Of a stretch of DNA of 64,000 bases, positions 38,392 to 48,100 are shown piece after piece. Location of the stretch: positions 62,001 through 126,000 of the forward strand of contig NZ_UXAU01000038.1 in the NCBI RefSeq assembly GCF_900609065.1. The letters run 5' to 3'. The first letter of the stretch is position 1; every line of letters begins with the position of its first letter. The notes under the pieces are model-generated. The model searched no databases and had not been told where the DNA came from. It worked only from the letters and a program-made list of their open reading frames with translations. This stretch comes from Arthrobacter ulcerisalmonis. Its GTDB lineage: Bacteria > Actinomycetota > Actinomycetes > Actinomycetales > Micrococcaceae. The position numbers and the translations under genes were made by a program.

Positions 38392-39168
38392 GTGAGCAAC
38401 CCCGTCTTCTTCACCGCCCCCGGATCGCTGGACCACCTCCACCCCGGCGGCCGGTTCCTGCTGGAGGGTCCCGAGGCGCGGCATGCGGTGGCGGTCAAAC
38501 GTCTGGGCGCCGGCGAGGCCGTTGACATTGTCGACGGTGCCGGTGTCCGCCTGGTGGGTACTGTGGCGAACGCCTCCGCGGCCGGCCTCGACGTTGAGTG
38601 TGTGAGCCTCGAACGGGAAACGCCGCCGGCCATCCGCCTGGTCCTGGTCCAGGCCCTCGCCAAGGGCGACCGCGATGAACTGGCCATCGAGACGGCCACG
38701 GAGCTTGGAATTGACGCCGTGATCCCTTGGCAGTCGGAGCGGTCAATCGTCCGATGGAAGGGAGACCGGGCCGCGAAGGCGCACGCCAAGTGGCAATCCA
38801 CCGTTGCCGCGGCCGCCAAGCAGGCGCGCCGGGCGTGGGTCCCCGAGGTGCGGCCCGCCGTCGACACCGCCGCCCTGGCAGCCACCGTAGGCACGGCCGA
38901 CCTGGCCGTCATCCTGCACGAGAACGCCGTCACGCCGTTGCGTTCGGTCCTGGCGCGGTGGGCGGAGAAGCACGACGGCGACCGGGAAGTTTTGCTGATC
39001 GTCGGCCCCGAGGGCGGCATCAGCCCCCGCGAGGTGACGCGACTGTGCGATCAGGGCGCCGTGACGGCGTTGCTGGGGCACCACGTCCTCCGGTCCTCCA
39101 CGGCGGGACCCGCCGCTGTCGTGCTTGCCAGCGACGTGTTGGGCCGTTGGACCGTTCCAGCGCCGTAA
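38392..39168 (+). CDS. rsmE: 16S rRNA (uracil-1498-N3)-methyltransferase
   Basis: A 258-residue SPOUT-fold methyltransferase that modifies U1498 in the decoding centre. The N-terminal PUA-like domain (residues 1 to about 80) is followed by the knot region: QALAKGDRDELAIETATELG, then LIVGPEGGISPREV and LLGHHVLRSSTAG, which bind S-adenosylmethionine. It starts with GTG two bases after the dnaJ stop and belongs to that operon. Confidence 0.94.
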   Translation: MSNPVFFTAPGSLDHLHPGGRFLLEGPEARHAVAVKRLGAGEAVDIVDGAGVRLVGTVANASAAGLDVECVSLERETPPAIRLVLVQALAKGDRDELAIETATELGIDAVIPWQSERSIVRWKGDRAAKAHAKWQSTVAAAAKQARRAWVPEVRPAVDTAALAATVGTADLAVILHENAVTPLRSVLARWAEKHDGDREVLLIVGPEGGISPREVTRLCDQGAVTALLGHHVLRSSTAGPAAVVLASDVLGRWTVPAP

Positions 39169-39172
39169 AGCC

Positions 39173-40117
39173 CTACTTCACCGAGAAGAAGCGAGTTTCC
39201 TCGTTCCGGTCCACTTGATCGTCGGGACCCAATTGGGCGATTTTAGCCTCGTATTCGCCAACCGGGAGGGTCAGGGACAGGCTGAAGAGTCCTGCACCGC
39301 CCGTGTCCGCGGCAGCCGTGGTCTCGCCGGTCAGGAATGCCGAGGTGGTGCCGTTGGTGGCTGTCCGCAGGATCTGCCAGCGGAGTTTGCCGCCCGCAAC
39401 GGTGCTTCGGCCGGTGATCTTGACGCTGCCGGGAGCCAAATCGACGTTCTCCTGCGGGTCGATAATCCACACGGGTGCTGACAGTCCCGGCATTCGGGTC
39501 ATCAGGGCACCGAGCTGTACCTGGCCAAAGGCCATGTAGTCCGTGTGGCCGTCCACCAGGATCCGGACCCTGATCTGTTGGCCGCTGTCGATCAGGCCCG
39601 AACTGGCCGCCGCCGCTGTGGCCGTGTACACGAGCTGCTGGACGGCCCGCAGGGCAGTGTCCGCATCGAGGTTGGAGTTGAAGGCATCCTCGGAAAGGTC
39701 GACAGTGATGGTGTCCTTGCCCGAAATGGACGTCGCCAGCTTGCTCGGGTTCTGCCACGGCGTGAAGAAGTCGGCGTCCAGCGGTTTGTCGGCCATCATG
39801 GCGCGCAAGGCCCTGGTGACAGGGTTTTCCTGTTCCGGGACGTCCCTGAATTCGCGGTAGAGGAATACACCATTGCCTGTGCGGCCCAGCCAGTACACGG
39901 GTGCCTTATTGGAAGACTGGGTGGTCTCCAACGGCGAGCTGGTAGCGGGGACGCTGGCGCTGAGGGAGGGGGCGGTCAACAGGCTGGCCGACGACTCCGG
40001 CGTGGTGTTGGCGATGCAGCCGGTCAGAGCCGGGGCCACCACAAGACCCGCGAGGACAAGCGCCCAGAACCGGGCAGCAGGTCGTCCAGCCCGGTGGGGC
40101 GCAACAAACTCCGGCAC
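39173..40117 (-). CDS. GerMN-domain lipoprotein
   Basis: A 314-residue secreted lipoprotein from the GTG at 40117 (AAAGG about nine bases upstream). The signal peptide ends in the lipobox LTGC, with the lipidated Cys at residue 34. A Ser/Thr-rich spacer follows, then a GerMN domain (YWLGRTGNGVFLYREFRDVP, with DTITVDLSEDAFN and AVQQLVYTATAA) and a C-terminal immunoglobulin-like domain resembling Gmad2 (LAPGSVKITGRSTVAGGKL). Such proteins are thought to act at the cell envelope; a precise role is unknown. It is convergent with rsmE and divergent from phoH. Confidence 0.85.
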   Translation of the reverse strand: MPEFVAPHRAGRPAARFWALVLAGLVVAPALTGCIANTTPESSASLLTAPSLSASVPATSSPLETTQSSNKAPVYWLGRTGNGVFLYREFRDVPEQENPVTRALRAMMADKPLDADFFTPWQNPSKLATSISGKDTITVDLSEDAFNSNLDADTALRAVQQLVYTATAAAASSGLIDSGQQIRVRILVDGHTDYMAFGQVQLGALMTRMPGLSAPVWIIDPQENVDLAPGSVKITGRSTVAGGKLRWQILRTATNGTTSAFLTGETTAAADTGGAGLFSLSLTLPVGEYEAKIAQLGPDDQVDRNEETRFFSVK

Positions 40118-40458
40118 CTTGCCAAACCTTTCGTCGGTGGTGGTGGGCCGATCCCCGGGCGGCCTGCTGTCTCTGCTCCCAGCACACGCTGGCTCTCCAG
40201 CATTACACAGGCGCCTGGCCGGTCCCGACCCAGAACGGGCCTCCGGGTGAAATGCAACGGGAACGATATAAGGCCGAGATGAAGTTGCAACGTTGCCCCG
40301 GGAATAGCACCTTGGAGCAGGCCAAGGGCCCGCCACGAGCGGTGGGCTGCTGGCGTAAGATGGATAGACAGGCCAGGGCGGTCTTTCGAACAACCGCCAA
40401 GCCTGCCAGGAAGCGTACTTTGAACCTCGAGGGGACTACGGGCCTGCGGGCCAACACT
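40118..40458. other. Divergent intergenic region before phoH
   Basis: This 341-base stretch holds no gene I can support. It contains TAAGAT at 40356-40361, a good -10 for phoH. An AT-rich GATATAAG near 40263 might serve the minus-strand lipoprotein gene. An alternative TTG start for phoH lies at 40420, six bases after AGGAAG. Confidence 0.6.
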
Positions 40459-41544
40459 ATGACTGAATCAGCGAATGGAAAGCGCCGTGCCTCGGGAGAT
40501 GGCGGGGTTGCAGACTTCCCGCATTCACTGCCCGGCATCCGGACCGAGGTGGTGGTCTTTGAAAACTCCGATCAGATGGTCCAATCCCTGGGCAGCCACG
40601 ATGAGGCACTGCGCTTCATCGAAGAGCAGTTCCCCGACGTCAACTTCCACGTCCGCGGCAACGAACTCACCATCAGCGGTCCCACGCGGGACGTGCCACG
40701 GATCATGCGCCTCATGCAGGAGATCAAAGGGCTCGTAGCCCGCGGCACGATCATCAGCACGGCAGTCCTGGAGCAGCTGGTTTCCATGCTCCGCACGCAG
40801 TCCGTGCAGAACCCCGTGGACGTCCTGACCCACGACATCCTCTCCAGCCGCGGCCGCACCATCCGCCCTAAAACCCTGAACCAGAAGACGTACGTGGACG
40901 CCATCGATGCGAACACCGTCATCTTTGGCATTGGCCCGGCGGGCACCGGCAAGACGTACCTCGCCATGGCCAAGGCCGTGCAGGCGTTGCAGCAGAAGGA
41001 AGTCAGCCGCATCATCCTGACCCGCCCCGCCGTCGAAGCCGGCGAGCGGCTGGGCTTCCTGCCAGGGACCTTGAGCGACAAGATCGATCCGTACCTGCGG
41101 CCGCTCTACGATGCCCTGCACGACATGATGGACCCCGAATCCATTCCACGGCTGATGGCTGCCGGAACCATTGAGGTGGCACCGCTGGCGTACATGCGTG
41201 GACGGACCCTCAATGACGCGTTCATCATCCTTGACGAGGCCCAAAACACCACCCCGGAACAGATGAAGATGTTCCTGACCCGGCTGGGCTTTGGCTCCAA
41301 GATGGTGGTTACCGGTGACGTGACGCAGGTGGACCTGCCGTTCGGCACCCGCTCCGGACTGCGGGTGGTGGAGGAAATCCTGACCGGAATTGATGACGTG
41401 AACTTCTCCACCCTCGACGCAACAGACGTTGTCCGGCACCGCCTGGTCGGTGACATCGTCAAGGCCTACAGCACCTGGGATGACACCCAGCGGAGCCGCG
41501 TCAAGCAACCGGCCAGCAGCCATAAACGGGGAGAAACGGCATGA
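40459..41544 (+). CDS. phoH: PhoH-family ATPase
   Basis: A 361-residue PhoH-like protein. An N-terminal KH-like region (FPDVNFHVRGNELTISG) precedes the ATPase core with Walker A GIGPAGTGKTYLAMA and Walker B AFIILDEAQNTT, plus VVTGDVTQVDLP. It is an ATPase whose RNA-related role is inferred from linkage to ybeY. The ATG at 40459 gives the usual N-terminus (MTESANGK), but the TTG at 40420 has the better ribosome site, so the start is uncertain by 13 codons. The 3' end overlaps ybeY by four bases. Confidence 0.92.
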   Translation: MTESANGKRRASGDGGVADFPHSLPGIRTEVVVFENSDQMVQSLGSHDEALRFIEEQFPDVNFHVRGNELTISGPTRDVPRIMRLMQEIKGLVARGTIISTAVLEQLVSMLRTQSVQNPVDVLTHDILSSRGRTIRPKTLNQKTYVDAIDANTVIFGIGPAGTGKTYLAMAKAVQALQQKEVSRIILTRPAVEAGERLGFLPGTLSDKIDPYLRPLYDALHDMMDPESIPRLMAAGTIEVAPLAYMRGRTLNDAFIILDEAQNTTPEQMKMFLTRLGFGSKMVVTGDVTQVDLPFGTRSGLRVVEEILTGIDDVNFSTLDATDVVRHRLVGDIVKAYSTWDDTQRSRVKQPASSHKRGETA

Positions 41545-42014
41545 GCATCGAAGTCAACAACGAGTCGGGCGTCGAGGTTCTTGAGGCGGACCTGGTTGCC
41601 CTGTCGCGCTACATCTTCGAACAGCTCTACATCCACCCCCAGGCCGAGCTGTCCATCCTTCTGGTGGACGAGCCTGCCATGGAGAAGCTCCACATCGAAC
41701 TGATGGACGAGCCGGGCTCCACGGACGTGCTGTCGGTGCCTATGGACGAGATGACACCTGGCACGCCGGGCCGGCCTACGCCACAGGGCATGCTGGGCGA
41801 CATTGCCATCTGCCCACAGGTCGCCAAGGTCCAGGCCAAAAATGCGGGCCACTCGCTGCAGGACGAAATGCTGCTGCTGACCACCCACGGCATTTTGCAC
41901 TTGCTGGGCTATGACCATGCCGAGCCGGAGGAGAAGACCGAAATGTTCGGCCTCCAGCGCGAACTCCTGACGGGCTTCACCGGAAAAGAAGCTCCCGCAG
42001 AGACCACTTCGTGA
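41541..42014 (+). CDS. ybeY: Endoribonuclease YbeY (16S rRNA maturation)
   Basis: A 157-residue metal-dependent endoribonuclease involved in 16S rRNA 3'-end processing and ribosome quality control. The zinc motif HGILHLLGYDH gives His116, His120 and His126. It overlaps phoH by four bases and the next gene by four, so phoH, ybeY and the membrane protein are translationally coupled, the common actinobacterial arrangement. Confidence 0.96.
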   Translation: MSIEVNNESGVEVLEADLVALSRYIFEQLYIHPQAELSILLVDEPAMEKLHIELMDEPGSTDVLSVPMDEMTPGTPGRPTPQGMLGDIAICPQVAKVQAKNAGHSLQDEMLLLTTHGILHLLGYDHAEPEEKTEMFGLQRELLTGFTGKEAPAETTS

Positions 42015-43342
42015 CGCCGCTGCTCCTGGTGCTGATGGCGCTGGTCTTCCTGGCCATCGCTGCACTCCTCACCGCCGCCGAAGCGGCTTTCAATTTCCTG
42101 CCACGGCACGACGCCGAAGACGCCCTCGAGCGCAGCCGCGGCAATGCCATGCGCAAGATCCTCGCCCAACCGGTGGCGCACATCCGGGCCTTGCGGTTTT
42201 GGCGGGTGTGGTTCGAGACGGCCTCGGCTGTCGCCGTGGCAGTCCTCTTCCACAGCCTCCTCGACAATGTCTGGCTTGCCGGACTGGCGGCCACGGGCAT
42301 CATGGCGCTCCTCGGGTTTGTCCTGGTGGGCGTCTCGCCACGCCAGCTCGGGCGGCTGCACTCCGCCGCCATGGTCCGCTTTACCGCACCACTCATCCGG
42401 TTCCTCACCTGGGTCCTCGGCCCGATTCCCCGGTGGCTGGTGGCGCTGGGCAGTGCTGCGGCCCCAGGGGCTCCCGGTGGCGACGAGGCGTTCTTCAGCG
42501 AAGAGGAATTCCGCGAGCTGGTGGAGCGTGCCAGCGAGTCGGACATGATCGAGGACACCGAAGCCACCATGATCCAATCGGTCTTCGATTTCGGCGACAC
42601 CCTGGTCCGCGCTGTCATGGTGCCCCGCACTGACATCCTCAGCGTTGACGCCGGCTCCAGCCTGCGCCACGCCATGTCGCTCTTCCTCGGCTCGGGGTAC
42701 TCCCGGATGCCGGTGATCGGCGAAAACAACGACGACATCCGCGGGATCATCTACCTCAAGGACGTGGCGGCTGTCCTCCACGAACTCGGTCCAGGCCAGG
42801 AACCGCCACTGGTGGAATCCCTTACCCGCGAAGTGCGGTACGTGCCGGAGTCCAAACCCGTGAGCGATCTCCTCAGCGAACTGCAAAAGGAATCGACCCA
42901 CGTCGCCATCGTCATCGACGAGTACGGCGGAACCGCCGGTTTGGTGACGTTGGAAGACCTGTTGGAAGAGATCGTCGGTGAGATCGTCGACGAGTACGAC
43001 ACCGAAAGCGCCGAAGCTGTTGCCCTGGAGGACGGCTCCTACCGGGTCAGTTCGCGCATGAGCATCGATGATCTCGGCGAACTGTTCGACGTGGAATTGG
43101 ACGACGACGAGGTGGACACCGTGGGTGGACTCCTCGCCAAAGCCTTGGGCCGGGTCCCCATTGTGGGCAGCGCCGTTGAAGTCCACGGCGTCAGCCTCCG
43201 GGCCGACCGGCTCGAAGGACGCCGGAACCGCGTCAGCCACATCATTGCGGCGCAGGTTCCAAGAGTAGACACTGACCTTGAAGACCTCCTCGTTGAGGCG
43301 GAAGCAACCCAGCAGGGAGTTCCACGTGAACAAGAAAAATAA
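42011..43342 (+). CDS. CNNM/CBS-domain (hemolysin-like) membrane protein
   Basis: A 443-residue protein with an N-terminal CNNM-type membrane domain (three to four spans, residues 1 to about 150), a pair of CBS domains (MVPRTDILSVDAGSSLRHAM; HVAIVIDEYGGTAGLVTLED) and a C-terminal CorC/HlyC domain (YRVSSRMSIDDLGELF). Relatives are implicated in magnesium or cobalt efflux. The name hemolysin is historical. It starts with GTG inside ybeY, and its last 17 bases overlap era. Confidence 0.92.
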   Translation: MTPLLLVLMALVFLAIAALLTAAEAAFNFLPRHDAEDALERSRGNAMRKILAQPVAHIRALRFWRVWFETASAVAVAVLFHSLLDNVWLAGLAATGIMALLGFVLVGVSPRQLGRLHSAAMVRFTAPLIRFLTWVLGPIPRWLVALGSAAAPGAPGGDEAFFSEEEFRELVERASESDMIEDTEATMIQSVFDFGDTLVRAVMVPRTDILSVDAGSSLRHAMSLFLGSGYSRMPVIGENNDDIRGIIYLKDVAAVLHELGPGQEPPLVESLTREVRYVPESKPVSDLLSELQKESTHVAIVIDEYGGTAGLVTLEDLLEEIVGEIVDEYDTESAEAVALEDGSYRVSSRMSIDDLGELFDVELDDDEVDTVGGLLAKALGRVPIVGSAVEVHGVSLRADRLEGRRNRVSHIIAAQVPRVDTDLEDLLVEAEATQQGVPREQEK

Positions 43343-44285
43343 AGACTCCAGCGACGACGAGTTCGGCGGCTTCCGGGCCGGTTTCTCCGTCTTGGTAGGC
43401 AGGCCCAACGCGGGCAAATCCACGCTGACCAACGCGTTGGTGGGGCAGAAAGTGGCCATCACCTCGGCCAAGCCACAGACCACCCGGCACACGATCCGTG
43501 GGATCGTGCACCGGGAGGACTCCCAGTTGATCTTGGTGGACACTCCGGGCCTGCACCGCCCGCGCACCCTCCTGGGCAAGCGGCTCAACGACCTGGTGGC
43601 CGACACCCTGGCCGAAGTGGATGCCATTGGCTTCTGCCTGCCGGCGAACGAGAAAATCGGTCCCGGCGACAAATACATCGCCGCGCAGCTTGCCGCGCTG
43701 GGCAACAAACCCATCATTGCGATCGTCACCAAGACCGACACCGTGGACCGGCAGGCGCTCACCGAGCAGCTGCTCGCCGTCGCGGCCCTGGGCCGGGACG
43801 TGCTGGGCGACGACGGCTGGAAAGACGTGGTGCCAGTCTCCGCGACGGACGGATTCCAGGTGGAAACCGTCGCCGACGTCCTCATCAGTCACATGCCGCC
43901 GTCGCCTCCGCTGTACCCGGACGGGCACCTGACCGACGAACCTGAGGCCGTCATGGTGGCCGAACTGATCCGCGAGGCTGCGCTCGAAGGCGTCCGGGAC
44001 GAACTGCCGCACTCCCTGGCCGTGGTGGTTGAGGAGATCGTGCCGCGGGAGGGCCGGCCTGAGGACAGCCCGTTCCTCGACGTCCGGGTGAACCTGTATG
44101 TGGAACGGCCGTCGCAGAAGGCCATCATCATTGGTAAGGGTGGCAGCCGGCTCCGCGAAGTGGGCACGAATGCCCGCAAAGGCATCGAAGCGTTGCTGGG
44201 GACCCGGATCTATCTTGATCTCCACGTCAAGGTTGCCAAAGACTGGCAGCGCGACCCGAAACAGCTGGTCAAACTCGGCTTCTGA
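43326..44285 (+). CDS. era: GTPase Era
   Basis: A 319-residue GTPase that binds the 3' end of 16S rRNA during small-subunit assembly. G1 is GRPNAGKST near residues 25-33, G2 lies in QTTRHTIRG, G3 is DTPGLH and G4 is TKTD. The C-terminal KH domain has IIGKGGSRLREVGTNARKGI. The GTG at 43326 has GGGAG seven bases upstream and overlaps the preceding gene. It closes the phoH-ybeY-CNNM-era unit. Confidence 0.96.
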   Translation: MNKKNKDSSDDEFGGFRAGFSVLVGRPNAGKSTLTNALVGQKVAITSAKPQTTRHTIRGIVHREDSQLILVDTPGLHRPRTLLGKRLNDLVADTLAEVDAIGFCLPANEKIGPGDKYIAAQLAALGNKPIIAIVTKTDTVDRQALTEQLLAVAALGRDVLGDDGWKDVVPVSATDGFQVETVADVLISHMPPSPPLYPDGHLTDEPEAVMVAELIREAALEGVRDELPHSLAVVVEEIVPREGRPEDSPFLDVRVNLYVERPSQKAIIIGKGGSRLREVGTNARKGIEALLGTRIYLDLHVKVAKDWQRDPKQLVKLGF

Positions 44286-44289
44286 ACCG

Positions 44290-44309
44290 CCCCGGCGACC
44301 CCGCCGGGG
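44290..44309 (+). terminator. Hairpin after era
   Basis: CCCCGGCG (44290-44297) pairs with CGCCGGGG (44302-44309) around a 4-base loop. A TTTT run follows only 14 bases later, so termination may be partial. Confidence 0.5.
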
Positions 44310-44342
44310 TGGTCAATCCGGCGTTTTCCCAGAATGAGCCAC

Positions 44343-44348
44343 TAAAAT
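44343..44348 (+). promoter_or_regulatory. Candidate -10 element of the LCP-family gene
   Basis: TAAAAT at 44343-44348, 36 bases before the GTG start, with a normal ribosome site (GAGGAAGG) in between. No convincing -35 is visible. Confidence 0.4.
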
Positions 44349-44383
44349 GGGTCGGATTTTGTTTTTAGAGGAAGGTTCATCAC

Positions 44384-45958
44384 GTGGGGCGAGGCCGCGA
44401 TCAGCAGGACACCGGCGGTGCTGGTTCAGCCGCGCCCGTAACCGGGAACCGTCGCTCTGATGGCGTCCCTGCGGGGGCCGCCCGACACCTCCGCCCGGAA
44501 CGGCGACTGCCGCTGTGGCTCAAGGTGGTCACCACGGTGCTTGCCGTCGTCGTGGTTGGCAGCCTCGCGTTTGGCGGGTTTTGGTTCCTCCGCCTGCAGA
44601 ACAACATCTCCAAGGCGCCGCTCAACGCTGGTGGCGGGAACCCATCGGAGCAGGTCGATGACGCAACCGGCCGGATGCAGATCCTGATCCTGGGCTCCGA
44701 TACCCGCGATGGCAAGAACGCAGATTACGGCACGGCCGACGATTCCACGGGCTACGGCAACTCGGACGTCATGATGCTGATGGATATTTCTGCTGACAAC
44801 AAGCGGGTCAACGTCATCAGCTTCCCGCGTGACCTGCTTGTGGACATTCCGCAGTGCACCGATGAGAAAACCAAGCAGACCTACCCAGCCCGCAGTGGCG
44901 TGATGATCAACGAGGCCATGGCCGAGGCCGGAATTGGCTGCGCCGTGGACACGGTCAACAAGCTCACCGGGATGGAAATTGACCACTTCATGATGGCGGA
45001 CTTCAACGCCGTCAAGGAGCTGTCCAACGCTGTGGGCGGCGTGAACGTGTGCGTCAGCGACGCGATCTACGACCCCGATTCCCGGCTCCGCCTGCCGGCC
45101 GGCACCTCCGCCGTCCAGGGCGAACAGGCACTCGCGTTCCTCCGGACCCGGCACGCCTTTGCTGACGGCGGCGACCTCGGCCGAATCAAGGCCCAGCAAG
45201 GCTTCCTGTCCTCCCTGACCCGGAAAATCAAGGACGACGGTACCCTTTCGGACCCCGTGAAGATGCTGAAGATTGCCGACGTCGTCACCCAGAACCTCAC
45301 CGTCGATGAGGGCCTCGGTTCTGTGCCCACCTTGTTGACCATCGGCAACCGGCTCAAGGATATCGACGTCGGAAAGGTCGCCTTCGTTGCTGTCCCCACC
45401 ACCCCGGCGGCCCTCGATCCGAACCGGCTCGAGGTGGCCCAGCCAGCCGCGGGTCAACTGTTCGCGGCGCTTCGCCAGGACGTTGACCTGACGGACCCCA
45501 CCGCGCCCACGACGCCCAGCGCCGCTCCCAGCCCCACGCCGTCGGCCGTTCCAACCGAGACCACCCCTGCAGCGCCGCCGTACGACAAGGCCTTGCAGCC
45601 TGTCTCCGTCTCCAACGCGACCGGCACGGTGGGCCGCGCCCAGGAGATCGTCCAGGCACTGGTTTCTGGCGGGTTTACCCAGGTCAGCCAGTTTGACGCT
45701 GCAGTGGTGTCGCAGACGACGATCTACTACAGCGCCGACTTTGCCGATGTCGCCGCGGATACCGCAGCGCTGCTGGGGATCCCGGCCACGCAGATTGTCG
45801 CCTCGGCGAATGTCTACGGAGTCCAGATCTCTTTGGGCTCGGATTTCACTTCCGGCACTAAATACGGCGCTACCACGGCGCTGCCCGACAACATCGTGAG
45901 CCAAACAGCAGGGGACGCGGTCTGCCAGCAGGCCAATCCGGAACTCATCGTTCGCTGA
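44384..45958 (+). CDS. LytR-CpsA-Psr (LCP) family cell-wall glycopolymer transferase
   Basis: A 524-residue enzyme expected to transfer teichoic acid or other glycopolymers from a polyprenyl carrier to peptidoglycan. A cytoplasmic N-terminus of about 44 residues leads to a single membrane span (residues about 45-68), so the catalytic domain is outside. The LCP domain has ILGSDTRDGKN, NVISFPRDLLVDIP and FLRTRHAFADGGDLGRIKAQ with the phosphate-binding Arg residues. A Pro/Thr/Ala-rich linker follows, then a C-terminal LytR_C domain (VSVSNATGTVGRAQEI). The start is GTG. Confidence 0.93.
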   Translation: MGRGRDQQDTGGAGSAAPVTGNRRSDGVPAGAARHLRPERRLPLWLKVVTTVLAVVVVGSLAFGGFWFLRLQNNISKAPLNAGGGNPSEQVDDATGRMQILILGSDTRDGKNADYGTADDSTGYGNSDVMMLMDISADNKRVNVISFPRDLLVDIPQCTDEKTKQTYPARSGVMINEAMAEAGIGCAVDTVNKLTGMEIDHFMMADFNAVKELSNAVGGVNVCVSDAIYDPDSRLRLPAGTSAVQGEQALAFLRTRHAFADGGDLGRIKAQQGFLSSLTRKIKDDGTLSDPVKMLKIADVVTQNLTVDEGLGSVPTLLTIGNRLKDIDVGKVAFVAVPTTPAALDPNRLEVAQPAAGQLFAALRQDVDLTDPTAPTTPSAAPSPTPSAVPTETTPAAPPYDKALQPVSVSNATGTVGRAQEIVQALVSGGFTQVSQFDAAVVSQTTIYYSADFADVAADTAALLGIPATQIVASANVYGVQISLGSDFTSGTKYGATTALPDNIVSQTAGDAVCQQANPELIVR

Positions 45959-45975
45959 GCGCCTTTTGGCAGATG

Positions 45976-46016
45976 ATGGCAATGGCCGGGCCCCATGGGG
46001 ACCCGGCCATTGCCAT
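45976..46016. terminator. Convergent terminator hairpin
   Basis: A perfect 15-base stem (45976-45990 with 46002-46016, left arm ATGGCAATGGCCGGG) encloses CCCCATGGGG. It separates the LCP gene from the convergent peptidase gene. No T-tract is seen on either side. Confidence 0.75.
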
Positions 46017-46030
46017 TGCTGCAGGTGTGG

Positions 46031-47983
46031 CTACCAGATGCTCACGCGCTCTGCCGGTGGCATCCACATACCGTCTTCTTCGCCCACGTTGAAGGCATCA
46101 TGGAAGGCGTCCAGGTTCCGGGCAATAGCATTGGTCCGGAACTCGTTGGGGGAGTGGGGATCCGTTGCCAGCCTGCGGATTGCTTCCTCGCTGCGGATCA
46201 CCTGCCGCCAGCCAGCCGCCCACGAAGCGAAGAACCGCTGCTCGCCCGTGAAGCCATCGATCACTTCTGGTTCTGTTCCGTCCAGGCTGAGCTGGTAGGC
46301 CTTGTAGGCGATGGTCAGTCCGGCCAGGTCACCAATGTTTTCGCCCAGGGTAAGCCTGCCGTTGACGTGGTGTTCCGGTGCGGCGATGGGCGCCAGCGCA
46401 TCATATTGGGCTACCAGTTTGGTGCTCAGGACCTCGAACGCGGCCCGGTCCTTGTCAGTCCACCAGTTACGCAACGCACCGTTGCCGTCGAACTGGGAGC
46501 CCTGGTCATCAAAGCCGTGCCCAATTTCGTGGCCAATGACGGCACCGATACCGCCGTAGTTAACTGCATCATCGGCGTCGGCCGTGAAGAACGGCGGCTG
46601 CAAGATGGCCGCCGGGAACACGATTTCGTTCATCAGCGGGTGGTAGTAGGCGTTGACGGTCTGCGGGGTCATCAACCATTTGTTGAGGTCAACAGGCTTT
46701 CCCACCTCGTCGAGGTGCCTGTCGACGTCGGCGTTGTGGGCTCGCTCCACGTTACCGAGCAAATCGGTCGGGTCGATCGCCACCGCTGAGTAGTCGATCC
46801 ATTCCTCCGGGTAACCGATCTTTGCCCGGAAACTCTCCAGCTTTCGCAACGCTTCGGCCTTGGTGTCTTCGCCCATCCACGACACAGCCTGGATGCTCTC
46901 CCGGTAGGCGGCGATAAGGTTCGAGACGAGTGCCTGCATCCGTTCCTTGTGGGACTCGGGGAAGTGTTTGCCAACATAGATCTGCCCCACAGCCTCGCCC
47001 AGGGCAGCTTCAACCACTGCCACACCGCGTTTCCAGCGGTCCTTGTTGCGAGGCGTTCCGCTGAGGGTGGTGCCGTAAAACGCGAAGTTGGCAGCCACCA
47101 CATCGCTGGACAGGTACGGTGCTGCGGCACTGACCACCCGCATGGCCAGCCATTCCTGCCAGGCCTGCAGCGGGATGGAGTCGATCAGCGATGCGGCGCC
47201 GGCAAAGAAGTCAGGAGTGCTGACCACGAGTTCCGTGCGCTTGGCCGGCTCAACCCCGGCCGCTTCAAACCACGGGGCAAGCTGGGGGAACAGCGTCTGG
47301 GCTTCTTCGGCCGATTTGAGGTTATACGTCTTGAGGGGATCGCGCAGCGTGACGTTGTCCCAGTGGTGGCTGGCCAGTTGCGTCTCCAGGTCCAGCACCC
47401 GGTCCGCAGCAGCAGGGGCATCTGCCACATCCGCCAGCGCCAGGATCCGCGCCACATGCTCGCGGTAGGCAGTCACCATGGGTGCAAACTTCTCGTCACG
47501 GTAGTACGACTCGTCAGGAAGGCCCAGCCCACCCTGGCCGAGGTAGAGCAGGACCCGGTCCGGATTCCCGGCGTCCGGTGACGGGTAGATCGAGAACAGG
47601 CCACTGACATCGGCCCGGAACAAACGACCCGTGAGTGCCACCAACTCAGCTGTTGAGGTGGTGCCAAAAACGTCCGCCAAGCGCTGGCGGATGGGCTCGA
47701 TCCCCTTCGCTTCTGCCGTGGTCTCGTCCATGAAGCTCGTATAGAGGTCACCGATCTTGCGCTCAATGCCACTTGCCTGTTCGGCCTTTGCTGCGGCCGC
47801 TTCAATGATGTCCCGGACAGCGGCTTCCGAGCCGTCGCGCAAGGCAGTGAAGGTTCCTTCGAGGGACCTGTCATCAGGAATTTCCGTGACCTTGAGCCAG
47901 GCGCCATTCACATGTTGGTAAAGGTCATCCTGCGGCCGGACGGTGTCATCAATTGTGGTCAGGTCGATCCCCGAAATGGGCAC
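46031..47983 (-). CDS. pepO: M13-family (neprilysin-like) metallopeptidase
   Basis: A 650-residue zinc peptidase. The zinc motif HEIGH (residues 485-489, in VIGHEIGHGFDDQGSQFD) and the third ligand Glu in LGENIGDLAGL are intact, as is the substrate-binding NAYYHPLMNEIVFPAAI type region. There is no signal peptide from the GTG at 47983, so this member is probably cytoplasmic and acts on peptides. The start is supported by AAGGAGA six bases upstream; a longer frame adds about 32 unlikely residues. Confidence 0.93.
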   Translation of the reverse strand: MPISGIDLTTIDDTVRPQDDLYQHVNGAWLKVTEIPDDRSLEGTFTALRDGSEAAVRDIIEAAAAKAEQASGIERKIGDLYTSFMDETTAEAKGIEPIRQRLADVFGTTSTAELVALTGRLFRADVSGLFSIYPSPDAGNPDRVLLYLGQGGLGLPDESYYRDEKFAPMVTAYREHVARILALADVADAPAAADRVLDLETQLASHHWDNVTLRDPLKTYNLKSAEEAQTLFPQLAPWFEAAGVEPAKRTELVVSTPDFFAGAASLIDSIPLQAWQEWLAMRVVSAAAPYLSSDVVAANFAFYGTTLSGTPRNKDRWKRGVAVVEAALGEAVGQIYVGKHFPESHKERMQALVSNLIAAYRESIQAVSWMGEDTKAEALRKLESFRAKIGYPEEWIDYSAVAIDPTDLLGNVERAHNADVDRHLDEVGKPVDLNKWLMTPQTVNAYYHPLMNEIVFPAAILQPPFFTADADDAVNYGGIGAVIGHEIGHGFDDQGSQFDGNGALRNWWTDKDRAAFEVLSTKLVAQYDALAPIAAPEHHVNGRLTLGENIGDLAGLTIAYKAYQLSLDGTEPEVIDGFTGEQRFFASWAAGWRQVIRSEEAIRRLATDPHSPNEFRTNAIARNLDAFHDAFNVGEEDGMWMPPAERVSIW

Positions 47984-48085
47984 TGATTCTCCTTTTGCTG
48001 ACGCGCTGCGGCCGGTTGAATCCGGTATGCGTCTGCATGGTGGACGTAACGGACGGTAGGACTCTTTCATCTTACGCACCCGTGT

Positions 48086-48100
48086 TACCCTCAGGTGGTG
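48086..48100 (+). promoter_or_regulatory. Leaderless -10 element of the leuA leader peptide
   Basis: TACCCT at 48086-48091 is followed by six bases (CAGGTG) and the GTG at 48098. A second in-frame GTG lies one codon earlier. Confidence 0.5.
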